This document shows, in pieces, positions 1 to 13,200 of a DNA stretch of 64,000 nt. Below the pieces are notes generated by a model. That model had not been told where the DNA came from, made no database searches, and saw nothing but the letters and a program-made list of their open reading frames with translations. The DNA comes from Macquaria australasica (taxonomy: Eukaryota > Chordata > Actinopteri > Centrarchiformes > Percichthyidae): the NCBI GenBank assembly GCA_005408345.1, contig SEMN01000070.1, positions 549,001 to 613,000 on the forward strand, written 5' to 3'. Position numbers and translations under genes: made by a program. Position 1 is the stretch's first letter. Each line of letters begins with the position of its first letter.

Positions 1-1674
1 CATATTCTAATGTATTGTAAGTCAGTGAGGCCCTATCCTGGTGAAATAAAGTTATATATGAGGCATTCGCTCATTCCTGCTTTGGTAACAGTATGTGAAT
101 GAAACATGAATATGGAGAAGAAATTGTAAATGTGTAGAGGAACATTTTCAGGAGGGCATGCATGCAGATATATTATTTACAGAGAGATAAATTAGAAAAA
201 TAAAGTTATGTTACACAGTTAATTGCAGACCTCCAGCTAATTCAGTGCACTATTGGTGTAATTGGTGTATGATTCTGGGGAATACACTCTTTTATTACAC
301 TTCATTTACATCCATTTCTGCCTCCAAGTGTAGCAGGTGTGCATGACTGATGTAACGTATCACCCACCGAGCTAAGAGAAGCCAGCCAGCAGAACAGAAG
401 GAAACAATGGGAACGATCTGGTACAACAGCTATAGGTAGCCAGCATGATCACTGCAGGACTGGGATAGGGGAGCTTCAAACTCACTGTCAAGGCAGTGTC
501 ATTAGTTGACATCTTTCAGGGGTGTGTTGTGCTTTCACCACTTTGATCTACAATACACTGGTTGAATAAGCGGCTTCTGTCTATAGCTGCAGACGGTGAG
601 TGCGCTGCTGTGGGAAGAGACAGGAGGAGAGCAGACTGAGAATGGCTGGTAGGCAATTTTCTCTTGACATCAGCTTGACGTTTAAAGGCCTGACAAGCAT
701 CCTTCAATTAGATGGACTTTTCTCACTGCTGTCAAAACCTGGCCAATGTCAACTTGTCGCTGAGGTGCTGGAGTTAGTGCAGCTGCAATTCAAGTTTCTT
801 TGTCTCTTAGTTTTTGTTTTAAAGCTCTTCCTGTGCACACGCTTACAAGCATGCACAACACACGTTAATAAAAATGTGGTATCCTTCCATTTTATATTCC
901 AACAAGGCCTGGCATGCAGCCAAAGAATTTGACAGTTTTGATCAATACTCTGGAAAATCTGGCATAAGGAACCCATTCCATATTTTGGCTTGAGGCAACT
1001 GTTATATGACAATGTGATGAATAATTTTGCAAGGTATCTGAGGAGGGTCATTTAGGTCTGGGCGAAGAGGACGCATGTTTAAAATTCATGTCGGAGAATG
1101 CGCTGGGACAAGGTCAGATGTTAATAGTAACAGTGCTTTCAAGTCTGCGTGTACGTGCGTATGTGCACAGTGGCGTGGGGAGAAAATTCCATCTACAGCC
1201 CCTGTTTGCTGTACTTATTTTTCACAGAGAAACGAGTAGGAGGCTTGAATAAATAAAATGGAGCTGAGGATTTCCTGGTGTGTGTGTGTGTGCTATCTTC
1301 AGCCGAGGTGGTCCACAGGGACCTGCATCGTTTCCACTGAGGTTCACAGGTCAGATAGGAGGAGCGGGTGGTGGGGTGGGAGGTGAATAGAGATATAGGA
1401 AGAGAGAAAGAAAGAGGTTTCCAGGTAGAACACTGTAGGAGTGTTTTATAAGGATACAACCATATATGTGATTCCCTCGAATAATTTACAATACACTCTT
1501 ATCTATCTTGATATTCCATTTATGATTACTCACTCTCATTAGACATAAATTAGCACTTAGTCCTTGACTCAGGTACATGAAAATAAGCTTCCATGCTGAT
1601 TTAATCCTAGAAAGGTCAAGTGCCTGACTGATTGCTTATTTGAATTTTAAATCTAAAACATCTAAAACCTGCAT

Positions 1675-2075
1675 TAACATTGACACATTATCACCTCATG
1701 AAGTTGATACTGACCTTGTGAGAAAACAGTTGCGCATTTATACATCCGGCAGATATGGAGCAACATTAGCATTTATTTTGAGTCTTATTTGTGTCGACCT
1801 GATGAACGCAAGTCCAATATTCACTCTCCTTTTAGCTCTGTTTTTGGTCTCCACTAACTTTAAATATATGGTTCTTTAACAGCTAAATGCTCCACTACAC
1901 CAGTTAGTCGATAACTTTCTTCATCAGAGGTTTTTGACGCCGATGAGAGCGGTGAGATTTGACGAAAATATTAAAGTTGCGGGCTGTAACACCAAAACAA
2001 TGAGCTGAAAAATGCTAAAATGCTCCATAGAGCTGTTCATATAAAAATACAGATTATATCTGCTTTAATGAGCTA
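1675..2075 (+). repeat. Interspersed repeat family C, copy 1
   Basis: Aligns by eye with 6640-7175 and 52993-53570 in the same orientation. Shared blocks include AAGTCCAATATTCACTCT, a TTTAGCTCTGTTTTTGGTCT-like block and a terminal GATTATATCTGCTTTAA-like block. This copy lacks the beginning of the element. Class unknown; non-coding. Confidence 0.75.
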
Positions 2076-2148
2076 ATTACGTAACATTCTTTACAACACG
2101 GTTTAATCGGGGTACAACTACATTTAAATTGAGTGTGAAAACTCCATG

Positions 2149-2336
2149 TCCACTTACTAGCTTTATCCAGGGCTTTCAACTGACACTCAGTCTTCCTAAG
2201 CACATGGATTTCACTCAGTTGTCATGGAAACAGCTCATTTGTCATCACGACCTTGTCAGTGACAACTGAGCAAACTCCATCCACTGAGGAAGACAGCGAG
2301 ATGCAATTAAAGCCCTGTAAAAAGCTAGTAGGTGGA
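2149..2336. repeat. Long imperfect inverted repeat (fold-back, arms about 78 bp)
   Basis: The left arm (2149-2226) runs TCCACTTACTAGCTTTATCC ... CAGTTGTCA. The right arm (2257-2336), read in reverse complement, runs TCCACCTACTAGCTTTTTAC ... CAGTTGTCA. About 30 bp separate them. Most positions pair, including AGGGCTTT and GTCTTCCT blocks. This is either a palindromic MITE or a transcript hairpin. It lies about 75 bp downstream of a family C copy but is absent after the other two C copies. Confidence 0.75.
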
Positions 2337-5300
2337 TCTTGAGAATTATTTTTATTATTTCTTTGTAAAAAACATATTTATATGCCTCTCAGTTAATTTT
2401 TAACCTGCAAAGGAGGATTTATATTGTCCAATAAGAGCAAATCAAAACACCAAAAACTATATAAACCTAAAAACAGTGCACAACAAGTATTACAACTGCT
2501 ACTGCCCTGAATTAATGAAGCAACACAACATTTTAACTATGTATCTGTCTATATCCAGAGCAGCTTTTATAGTGGCAGTGAGGATTCACCAAGGTGGTTT
2601 ATTTATAAGCCACAATGGTAACAGTTCAGATATTTGCACCTATACACACCATGCTACTGCTGCATATTCAAAACTCTGCTATTTTCTCTAAAAATCACAC
2701 AATATCATTACAATGGCTTGTTCTGAGTAAAGTATGTGGGCTAGAGTCTGGTTTTGAAATCACTGGTTTCATTTGTCTACATGCAGCAGAATACAGTGGG
2801 CAAGTGAATTCAACAGACACAAGATCTGGTACAGTTTAAAGATTAAAATCTCACTCTGAGCTTATTATCTGTAATATCTGCAGAGTGTGTTTAACTGGAG
2901 AATGAACTCAAATCATTGTGAAAGTGCACTCCTGAAGACAGCCCCAGGTTTAATGTTTAACGGCAGCCAATTCTCTATGAGCTCTCTGGCTCTATATCTT
3001 ACCAACTTCACCAGCTTAATGAATCATGGGGTTTAATACAGTAGAATAAAGTACTTTTTGAAGCATACTGTATGTGTATCTGCTGGGAACATCGCTGCAT
3101 TGCTGTGAGTAACATGCAGGCCGAGAAAAAGAGAATGACAAAAAAGCAAAAGTTGGTCCTGGAGAGTTTGCAGACTTCCTGCTTTTGCTTGAATCATTAG
3201 AGGTTTGCTTGACATCTCTCTTAGATGCTTTGTATTTCAACTGCATCCTCCAGCACAGCAGGGACCCCGGCCAAGGCAAGAGGAGATGAAACTGATTTCT
3301 TCAGTACCGAGCAGCAGTCAGATGGCAGAAGGAGCCAACTTGTAATGGTCTTTTAATCAGATGTAGAAAGTGAAAGTCAGGTTGAGGTTTAAAGGGGGGG
3401 TGAATCCTCGGGGGTTTTAGGGCTTGCCTGTTTGGGAATTCAGACGTGAGCTGTACAGTACCACCTCATCTCTGGGTCAGCTCAATGACAAACCTTGGAA
3501 GTCATAAAAACTTAAACAGTACCATTACCGAGAGAAAGACTTGATGAACATCTTTGCACAATTGTTTTATACTACATGTAGAATATCTACATTAAGATTG
3601 CAACAGCAGCTGTTTCCTTTGGCTAAATTCTGTCTAAATCCTCGAAGCTAAAACACAAATTACCCAGACGTCAGACAGCTACTGTGCTTGAGAAGGAAGA
3701 GAATGTCAAATGCTTTACAATCCAAACGCTCCCTTCTGTTTGCCTGCAGTTTGTCATCATTTTAGCTGTCTTCTCCAGCTGTTTCCCGCCATTAGGAAAT
3801 AATGTCATATAATGAAATCTCCAAGTGTTAAAAGTAAGTAAATATCCTCTTTTCCATATTCATAATTAAATCAGTTTTTCATCAAGTAGTGTGACCAATT
3901 CTATTTTCAGTTTTGTCTTTGGATGTGCCTGAGGGAGTACAGTGTGTTCAGATTTGCAGGGAAAGTCAATATTTTGTCTCATTCAGTCTGGCTTTGCCCC
4001 GCCTCATTGATTTGTTCCTTCTATGATGAACAATGTGGTTTTTGATAAAGCAATTTCTACATAGAAGTGCTTCACAAAAGCAAAAAGTTCCCTGTGAGAA
4101 GCAGAAAATTCCAAGTGGCAAACCAATTAAAGCAGCCCAACTGAGCTGCAGCAAGAGCAATTATGAGTTTAGAGTGAGACTTCAGGCCTAATCTGACTTC
4201 AGGGGAAATATTTGGATAACTTCCCGGTTAGGGTTTTGCTCAAGAAAGTACAGAAATGGCATGCCAGTGCATGAGCGATGTCTTGGATAAATCTCTGGCA
4301 GGCAATGCTGATTAAGCTCGTCTGGGCCATCTTTTCCCCTCTCTCACAAATCTTTTGACTACATGCTCTAATCTTTGCACACAGGCCAATGTGGACACAC
4401 TGATGTGATTACAAGACCACTGGCACAGGAGTCAAGATGGATGAAAACAGATTTTCCAAGGAAAAGGCTTTACGGCTTGGGAAATGAGTGTAATGTGATT
4501 TAATCAAGAGTAAAATGAGGGGGGATTCCGGATCCTTGAATCAACTTGAACTGGACTCAACTCAAGCAGACCTGACAAGGGTGTGTTTCCCATTGTCACT
4601 CTTACAAGAGGCTGTTCTTGACTCTCATAACATAGATCCCTTTGGTATAAAATCATTCTACCGTCTGTCTGATCAGCTTGGGCCAGTGACAGAGACATTG
4701 TTAGTTAAATCCACTGGTGAACCCACTGTAAAAAAAAAAGTTGTAGTTCTGTGATCAATTTTGTATGAAGTCTTACGTAATGGTTTTCAGTGAGAACATG
4801 CTCAAGCAGAATCTGGGTATTGATGTACCCTCTCTGTCAAAACAATACAATAGTTAAGAGTCCTTCAATAATTTGTGAAACTTCCTCCCATTGACCATCT
4901 CTGTTTAATATTCTCTCCACCTCTCCTCTCCCCAAACACTGCAGCCTTACCAGATGTGTTGTTTCACTGATCTGATGCATTCAAAGGTCAGCTGTGCTAA
5001 TAACACAGAAGAGGACAGAGCGCTGTTAATTACAGTCTGTCTCAAAGTCAAAGACCGCAGTGCTGAAAGAGAGCTCGTCCTCCCTCGCACACATGCATTA
5101 ATATACACACCCACACACACACACACACAGCCCCAACACGCTCATTAGAGGACATTATCTCGCAACGGCTGCTGAGTGAACTAATGGCAGGCTAATGAAC
5201 TCTGTTGCTGCTGTTAGATTTGGAAAAGAGATGCAACACTCTGCCTCTCGCCTCTCAAGCACAGATTCTGCAAAAGCACAATTTCTCAATCAGAAGTTAA

Positions 5301-6639
5301 GAGACGTAAGCCTCTGTTTATTGTTGAAATCCTGATGTCTCTGCGCTGGGTAGTAAACACTCCAAGGTGAGCTGACATCCATATATTTGACTCAGAAACT
5401 TAATGCAGGAAAGGTAGAGATGGAGGCAGCGTGCAGAGAAGAACATTTCAGCTGTGTTAATGAGCCTTGCTTTCCTTCAAGGATCTCCAGTAACAAAAAC
5501 ACTTTTTTTTTTACCTCATGGAATACTTCTACAGGACAGATGACAGAGGAAGCCTGTGTTGTGTGTTTGTCATGTAATTTGGTAGATTCCATAATGTATG
5601 AGAATACATGTCTTTAAATGTGCTTCATACACAGTTGAGGAGCATTTCTCTATAAGGGGGCCACAGAAGAGGAGACAAACTAAAAGTAGGTAAGTAAGTG
5701 AAATAAATGATATAGCCTTTGTTAAAATAAGTCCTAAAGTTCTTCACATATGAAGCCAGGATAAATCACATACAGAACTTCAAATATAATTTTGTGGGGT
5801 TTTTATTGTCTCTTCTGCTATTTTCTTAAAGTGAAATATAAAAAAATGGTGCTTCCACTGAAGGAAATCATTTCCAATTTACAAAAACAGACACTGGTAT
5901 TGTTCAGAGCAAATAAAAAAAAAGAAAAAAAGAAATCAAGTACTATTCCAGCAGTAAATACGGCACAATATGGCAGTGGCCCCTCTATAGGGAGGAGATA
6001 ACAAAAAACACTGCCTTGTAAAATCATTATACAGTTATTGTGCTAACATATCAAACTTAGAAGCTTCTTCCTTTTACAGAAGATTTACAAAATGTGTCAA
6101 TACTGCTAAATATATGAAATAAAAATACAAATCAGCAAATCAGGAATCATTGCTTAACAGTTTCCTACCTAACTCACGGATAACGAGCTCCAGTGTCACA
6201 CATGAAGTGAAATCATTCCACAAGCATCGGCAATCCTAAACCCAACAATTACAAAATGTGGATTTGGATAAGTACACCAGACACCATTGAACCAAAAGAT
6301 TGCTATATTGTGCTAAATAATCCTTGAACAACATGTGAATATTCATAAATTTTCGGCAACAGCAGCCGTTGACAGCAAAACAGCGCGTTATGTTGTACTT
6401 CCTGTATTTTTCCTGGCGGCCCCTGACCTCTCAGCAAGCACACTGCTCCGAGAGAGGGTGAAACTGCTACACCCCCTTCTGTCCAAAGTCAACATCAACA
6501 GCAGCACTGTATTTTATTTACAGGGGATTTATTTCCTAAATACAGTTTAAACAGCCAAAGGTAAAACACTAAAAGCAAAAGAGGGCAGAGACATGATTCC
6601 TAGTTTAAAAGGTGAGTTTTGAACCAGCAATAACAGATT

Positions 6640-7175
6640 TTTTTGGTGACTTGGGGGCAGCGGAAACAAGTTGTGAACACAACATTGACATATATCACCT
6701 TTTGAGTTAATGTGGTGAACTTGCTAGCAAACAGTTACCTATTTACTCATCCAGCATTTACGAAGCAACGTTATCACCTGGCAGATGTAAGTCCAGTATT
6801 CACTCTCTTTTAGCTCTGTGTTTGGTCTCTACCAACTCCTGAGGGAAATATCTGGCTCTTTAGCTGTGAATTTCTCCACTATGTTCACCAGCTAGTCTCT
6901 AACTGTATCTGTCTGCTGTTTGGTGCTGAGCAGGTAGTGTGCAGTGGGGGCAGAAAACAACACTATGAGAGCAGTGAGAGTGAACCAAAACAGTAAAGTT
7001 GTGGACCAGACAGCTAAACAATGACCTGAAACTCACTTTAAAGCTCCAGAAAGCCGAGGGGAGCCGCAGAGTCAGCTGATAATTCTCTATAGGTTCATCA
7101 CTAAGAGCAAACCCTTTTCACATTGTCATTTGATACATTGTTATTACAAAAATATCGATTATAGCAGCTTAAGGA
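6640..7175 (+). repeat. Interspersed repeat family C, copy 2
   Basis: About 535 bp. It starts near GGGGGCAGCGGAAACAAG and ends near ATCGATTATAGCAGCTTAAG. It matches copy 1 and copy 3 over most of its length and is followed within about 40 bp by a family A element. Confidence 0.75.
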
Positions 7176-7210
7176 ATATTTTCTTAGCTGTGTGTGTTTA
7201 ACAGGACTAC

Positions 7211-7600
7211 AGCCATGCTAGCAGCACTGTGAGGCTGTACTGTGCAGTGCTTTGAGCAAAATGCAAATGTCAGCATGCGAACATGCACACAGTGACAATG
7301 CCAATATACTGATGTGTAGCAGGTATAATGTTTACCATGTTTACCATCTCAGTTTGGCATGTTACCATTCTAACTTTAGCTTGTCAGCACTAAACACAAA
7401 GCACAGCTGAGGCTGATGGGAATGTCACTAGTTATGCAGGTATTTGGTCAGAAACCAAAGTATTGGACAAACTGCAATTTTGACCTGATGATGGTGCTAG
7501 AGGAAAAGTCAGGTTCAATAGACGTTGGGATATCTCAGTCTGGACCAAAGTGGTGGACTGACCGACAGACCGCCATTGCTATCCCTAAAGTGATAACATA
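7211..7600 (-). repeat. Interspersed repeat family A, internally deleted copy
   Basis: Starts AGCCATGCTAGCAGC, continues with GCAGGTATAATGTTTACCATG, GCTGAGGCTGATGGGAATGTCA and GTATTTGGTCAGAAACCAAAG, and ends GATATCTCAGTCTGGACCAA ... GCCATTGCTATCC. It matches the other family A copies but lacks their tandem central units. This is a very common percomorph repeat, and its terminal GCCATGCTAGC suggests a non-autonomous DNA transposon. Confidence 0.8.
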
Positions 7601-9869
7601 ATTTAATGGTGTGTTTGAACATGAGTACATCAATTAACATAAACCAAGTCTGATTCAAACGGATCCAAACTGATTCAGGTGACTCTGTGGGGAAATCAGA
7701 GTCAGCTTGCGCATCTCTGTGAGATGTGAATAAATCACAAACAATTTAACAGGAATTAACAGCAATTAGAGTCGGAGTCTCATGCATATGGATAAGCTCT
7801 AAAGGGGAGGCAGTTTATTCAAATGAGACTTTATCTTTATAGAGCAGCTTCAGTTTCCCAGGGCAGGCTCTTTCACTTGTCAGAAATGAACTATCTCACC
7901 TCTTTAAAGTTGCAACCGGTGGGAGCTCCAAAGATGAACATCATGGCAGCCCTCAACATTTCATTTCATTTCTCTTATTTATTTATTTTTTTTCTGTTTA
8001 TTCCCCGCAAGAAACAGATGTCATGACAAATGGCGAGGGAGTTGGCTCTCGACAACAGAATTAATTTCCTTCCTGTAAAGAGGGGAAAACGTGTCAATGA
8101 CACTATGGCAGGGCTTATAGAGAATGCTCTATCTTGTGTGATGTAGAGTGAACTGAAAGGATTTCTTTTAATCATGATAGGTCTTTTCACAGCGTTGAAC
8201 CCGCCCATGCTGATAAAAACTGTAACTGGCAATGCACTTTGCATTTTCTGGACATACTTTGTTGTTTAATGGTGTCCTTTTTGGATTTAATGACAATGTT
8301 GACAATGTGATGTCTCACTTAAAATTCACAGTGCTGTTGCAATTTAGTTTAATACTATAAGTACATTTTCATGTATATAAAACATGAGATCAATGTCAGC
8401 CTTATAGAATCAAAGAATAATGTCTTGTTAGCAATCATTGTGTGCCAGCAGTGAAACACAGAGATATCAATTACAGGACAGACATCGATGTCAGTGATAT
8501 TGATTCCCCCATCAACAGTAGCCTCCATAGATCAGAATGCATAAGCCATGTTTTTAGTAAAGGACATGGTTGTGATCATAGATACACCAGTGTTGAAAAT
8601 GTGGTTGGTTAGCTTGTGTTCAGTGTTGTCTGATAACAGCCTGTTCTCAAGAAAATTAACACCATTCACTGAGGTAAAAGTAGATAAGGCAGGTTGTGGA
8701 ATAGGCTAATTGCTGCACATAAAAATAATGTATTACACATACTGCAACACAGGTTATTCTGAAGCTTTCTGATAAGATGATTTTTTTTTCTATTTTTTCC
8801 TCCAGAATCTTGAGATGGCAAAACAAGCCCACAGATGTCTAATACTGATAAAGTGGATAAATATGTGGTCTGTATTTTATAAACGAAGTAATGATAACCA
8901 TTGTGTCATATTTGTGTGGACCTGTATTTCAGTTTCGTTTTAACAGAGCCTGTGGTTTCATCATTAGGCCTAACGTGCCTTTGTGAAACCTCCACACTGA
9001 TTCCCACTCATATGAGTCATGACAACTAATGAAGGAAAACATTCTCCATTAGTTCAAAAGAACATTATGACCTCATTGAAAAACCAGTGATAACCTGTCA
9101 TGTGCACCTAACCAATGAATTGCATAATATTGCTTACAAAAACATCAGCATTTGTCAGTCCACTATAAGAATAGTTTGTCCTCAAGAGTAAAAGCACAAC
9201 TTAGAAATTATAAAAAGTTAGAAAATCATACACTGAAAGCTGGTGGATGATAAAGTATGAGCTTCAAAGACATATTCTCCAAATCGCTCAAGACCATGCA
9301 GTGTTTTGCTTCATTACCTTTTCATCTTTGTTTCAAAATGGACAAAGGCTGAACATCCAAACAGAGATTAAATAAGGATTATTTCAAGGCTGGAGTGCTG
9401 CAGTGAATTCAAAGAGTCTGGTTAGTCCATAAATATGAAACTGCTGTGATGCAGCCAAATTAAATAAAACGGAGCATTTACAGGAAATGGTGTTCATGTT
9501 ACAGTACTGGTTTCTGTGGAGCTTCAGGTGGACAATGGGGCACTGTGCATCAAAATGTGGTCATAAACAGTACAGTAGCTTTAATGAGGGGTTTTCTAGC
9601 AATAGATCAATACATGAAATATAGGCTAAATGCATTTCATGTCACAGACTTTAATCAGGGGAATCCAGATGTTGCTTTTGTTGATTCTCGAATCCCATCA
9701 AGTGTGTTTGAGTATTTCCCTAATTAGGATAACTTTTAATGAAGTAAGGTAGGTGAACTGTTTTCCATTTTGCGGGTAACCCTCCACACAGCGACCAATA
9801 GGAGACCCGGGACAGCTGGCAGAAGTAGCCTTCATCTATTGATTTGCTTTTAAAGTGTGGTACCATTCA

Positions 9870-10221
9870 TCATAACGGCGCGTCAAACCTAGTCAATAAA
9901 AGCATTTGGAGGTTGACATGTAGATAAGATTGGTTGTGCTGTCGGTGTTTCCTGCTCCACATGCGCACCTCCCCTCTCTCCTCTTGACTCTCTGTTGCGC
10001 GCAGGGGAGCTCAGTCAGATGGAGACTCCGGAAAGTCTCGCATTTTCGCGGCAAACCCCAGCCGGCGCTTGACAACATGAACACCGTTCATGCTGAGGAG
10101 GATACGTTCACATTTATTTCACTCAGCGTTTCATGCAGACACCTGTCGGGTCTTTTCAGTCGTCTTGATTGGTGGTCATCATGGCTCGTGAGCGGCTATA
10201 CAAGAGACACTCAACTCCAGT
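9870..10221 (+). promoter_or_regulatory. chst15: CpG-rich block with a candidate first exon of chst15
   Basis: This block is rich in CpG (clusters near 9880, 9962, 10000 and 10030-10070) inside a CpG-poor flank. It ends at 10221 in a consensus donor, GTGAGT (10222-10227). The ATG at 10181 has a strong start context (A at -3, G at +4). If 10221 is joined to the acceptor before 19513, its frame runs straight into the chst15 frame and adds 14 residues, MARERLYKRHSTPV, before the internal Met. Earlier ATGs (10077, 10089, 10135) would be upstream ORFs. The block could equally be only promoter plus 5' UTR, or belong to another transcript. No TATA box was identified. The link to chst15 is inferred from strand, splice signals and frame only. 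Confidence 0.45.
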
Positions 10222-13200
10222 GTGAGTATCTTTGATCAGCAAGATAATCAGTTACAAAAAGATTGAGGAAAGGGGGATTTTGTTAGATATCTGGCGTAAT
10301 AAGAGATTATTCCTTAGTCGAATGACGTTTTTGTTCAATAGGCTATTTAAAAGTTCATTATCCTGATACTAAATACATTCACCTCCTTATCAGTTTTTAT
10401 CGTTAATCTCAAATGAAACGTAGTGATATTCTATTGTCAGTTTGACAGTAGAGTATAGCTGTGTCTATGAATAGACAGCAGCACCCAATAATAGCCTAAA
10501 CTTAACTGAAACATTAAGAAAGACAAAGACATAATCAAACCACTGCATACAAATTCTTTGGTAAGTGTCCGAAAATGAGCTATAAAGTCCCCCAAAGCAA
10601 TACTATGTGTTTGAGACTTTGTAATGCTTAAAACTAACATCCTCCTGGTTACGTTTTCTCCCTCACTGAACAGCTGCAGAATATCTCAGTGTCATGCCTC
10701 AGGGGGTTAAAAGACTCTTGGTCTACCAGAGACTGAACCACAAACAGGACTGTGTTATGATGGGGCAAAGATAAACTGCTGTAAACATTTGCACACATGC
10801 TCCCAACATCTTGCACTTATCCTTTAATTATTATTCTGTTTATTGTAACATAACTTGAGCGTTCTCTGCCTACATCTGAATATTTGACAGATTTCCCCTG
10901 GCTAATTCCTTCCATTATGCCTAAATGGTTTCTCTCATGCATCCAAGCAAACAAGCCATGAAGTGACTTGTGTGTTCTTTTTCCAGCTCATTGCCAGGGT
11001 TTGGTTTGAAGTCTGGGGCGAGATCTGTTGATGTGTGAGATGTTTGTGCACTCACTGTTTCTGTTTGACATTTAGTTCATTTTCCTCCCCCTGCTTCTCC
11101 CATTCTAGTCTATTAAAGGGGCTGCAGCTCTGCTCAGGGTGCAGAGCAGAGGTCCTGACAGGTAGGCAGATGACCTTTGGACAAACCCGCCTCTGTTTAC
11201 TCTCAGTGCAGCTTCTAAATCACTGAAATTGTATTTTATTGCTAATTGGAGGGAGAAAGAGTGGGAGCTGAGCATGACAGAAGGAGGACATAGATGTAGA
11301 GTCAGTTTGTAGCGCCTCTCCACGCCCCATAACTCTGCACACACCCAAGCCAAACCTCACTCCGGCTGCTGCACCCAGCCATGCAGTCTGTCTGGTCTAC
11401 CAGGCAGGAAGGTTTTAGGTTGCCCCCCGAGTTTGCGGAACAAATGTCTGGAGGTGCTGAGATGTCAAAGCCATGCTTCTTTTGGCAATGGCTGACGTCC
11501 GAAGGCTTAGGTAATGCTGAAAGTATGAGCGGGGAGAGGGAGAGTGAGAGAGTTGTACCATATCAGATTGTTTAGACTGGACTCTGGGGGTCCACCACAA
11601 ATGGAAAAAAAGGATTCTGTAACAGAGCACATTAGGAATGTGGGAGGAGGACTGCGTGATACTTAAATGTTTTGGCAACAGCTCCGAGTTCTATTTCAAG
11701 AGTTGGTAGTTTTTAACTTCAGATGACAACAATCCTCAGTAATGCAAGACTGGCTTTGCGTTATTTCTAATATGAAATTTGTTTTAGAAGGGATGCTTCA
11801 ATCTAGTCAAAGAGTTTTTCTTTTCCATCCGATGATGTGTTGTTTGAACATCATATTTTCTACAGTTGTACCAGAAAGCGTTCTCCTTCACTGCAGTTGA
11901 TTTTCTAAAATGTTTTCTGTCATGTTTTCTCCTTTAAGATTGATAGTGTATCTATAGTGTGTGGTAAAATTACTCAATCCATTTTGACACACTTAATGAA
12001 CATTGTCATATGTATCCTATACAGTACATAATATGATGATTTACACTGTAGTGTGAGTCCTCAGGTCATTATGATTTATATTGTTTTAGAAACCAAGATT
12101 ATTCTGAAGTGCTAACTATTTTACAACACTTTACCCAACATTTTAACTTCATTATTTAAACACCAACTGCAATCTTTAGATAAGATAAAGTTTACCCCCA
12201 AATGGCTTCAAATCAACAGTAAAAGTTAAAGAAATGCAACAAATCAAAAATGTCTTTAATTAGCTGCATATGTGCTGTAGCCTTGAATGAGATCCAGTCT
12301 GAGTCACCAGCCAAGACAAATATTTTCCCAAATGTATAAAAGCATTACAATGTGGGATCAGGCAAAGTGAAACGTAGGCACAGAAGTCAAGAGTGATTCA
12401 TAAGATATAATTATAACGTCCATGACGCATAGTAATTACTGTCCAATTATAAAGGTTTAAAAATTAGAATGATTTTTTTTTCACAACTTTTTACTTTTAC
12501 CTCTTACACCTTTTAAATGCATGCTGAGTGTGTGAACAGCTAATGGCTTACAAGAGTTATAAAAGCAATCCAGCAAGTACGATCAAGCTGCTACATGTCA
12601 AGTGGCAATGTTTTGTGTGCGCAAACGGGATTTACAGTAGCAGGTCGTCGCACACAATCAAAAGCAGCGGCAGTTGAACAACGCTGACAGGTTCTGTCTT
12701 CAAGCGTTTTTCATCAGTATAAGGCAGCCAAATGCACTCCTGGTTGCAACTCCAGAAGATACATGTGTCAGGATTGAAGAGAGCATCAAGCTTTTGGTTT
12801 CTAACCAAAGCCCCAGCCAAGCTTTTGCCACTTTCTGCCCATTGATAAGGTTAATCAGGGACTGCAGATGAAAATTAGCCTGTATGGCTAAATCTGGCAC
12901 ATTTACATGATGGACCTATGTGCCCATGTCAATTAATGTGCATTGTCCCATCTTAAATAAAAATAAACATAAACATAAACAATCAATCAGGTGAAGAACG
13001 TGATCAGGCAGATGAGTTACCCTTCTCAGATGTAACTGGCTTGTTTAACCGTAGTTCATCATCTTTCAGTACATGCTGTTTTGTTGCCATTTTAGACTGG
13101 AATCTTGGTGCTATCAACAAAAACCAATAAGCTAAATCAGGCTTTTAATAATCTATATTCTATAATCTATTTTATAATAATCTTTGTAATCTATATATAT

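Larger units (their letters stand above)
1..9869. other. Gene-poor left flank
   Basis: AT-rich sequence with no ORF that looks coding on either strand. It holds two family C repeats, one family A repeat, a long palindrome and short TG/CA tracts (about 1278-1291, 5109-5128), listed separately. The rest appears unique, and I can assign nothing to it. Confidence 0.6.

Noticed and set aside
7416..7601. 61-codon ORF
   Set aside because: It lies entirely inside the non-coding family A repeat.
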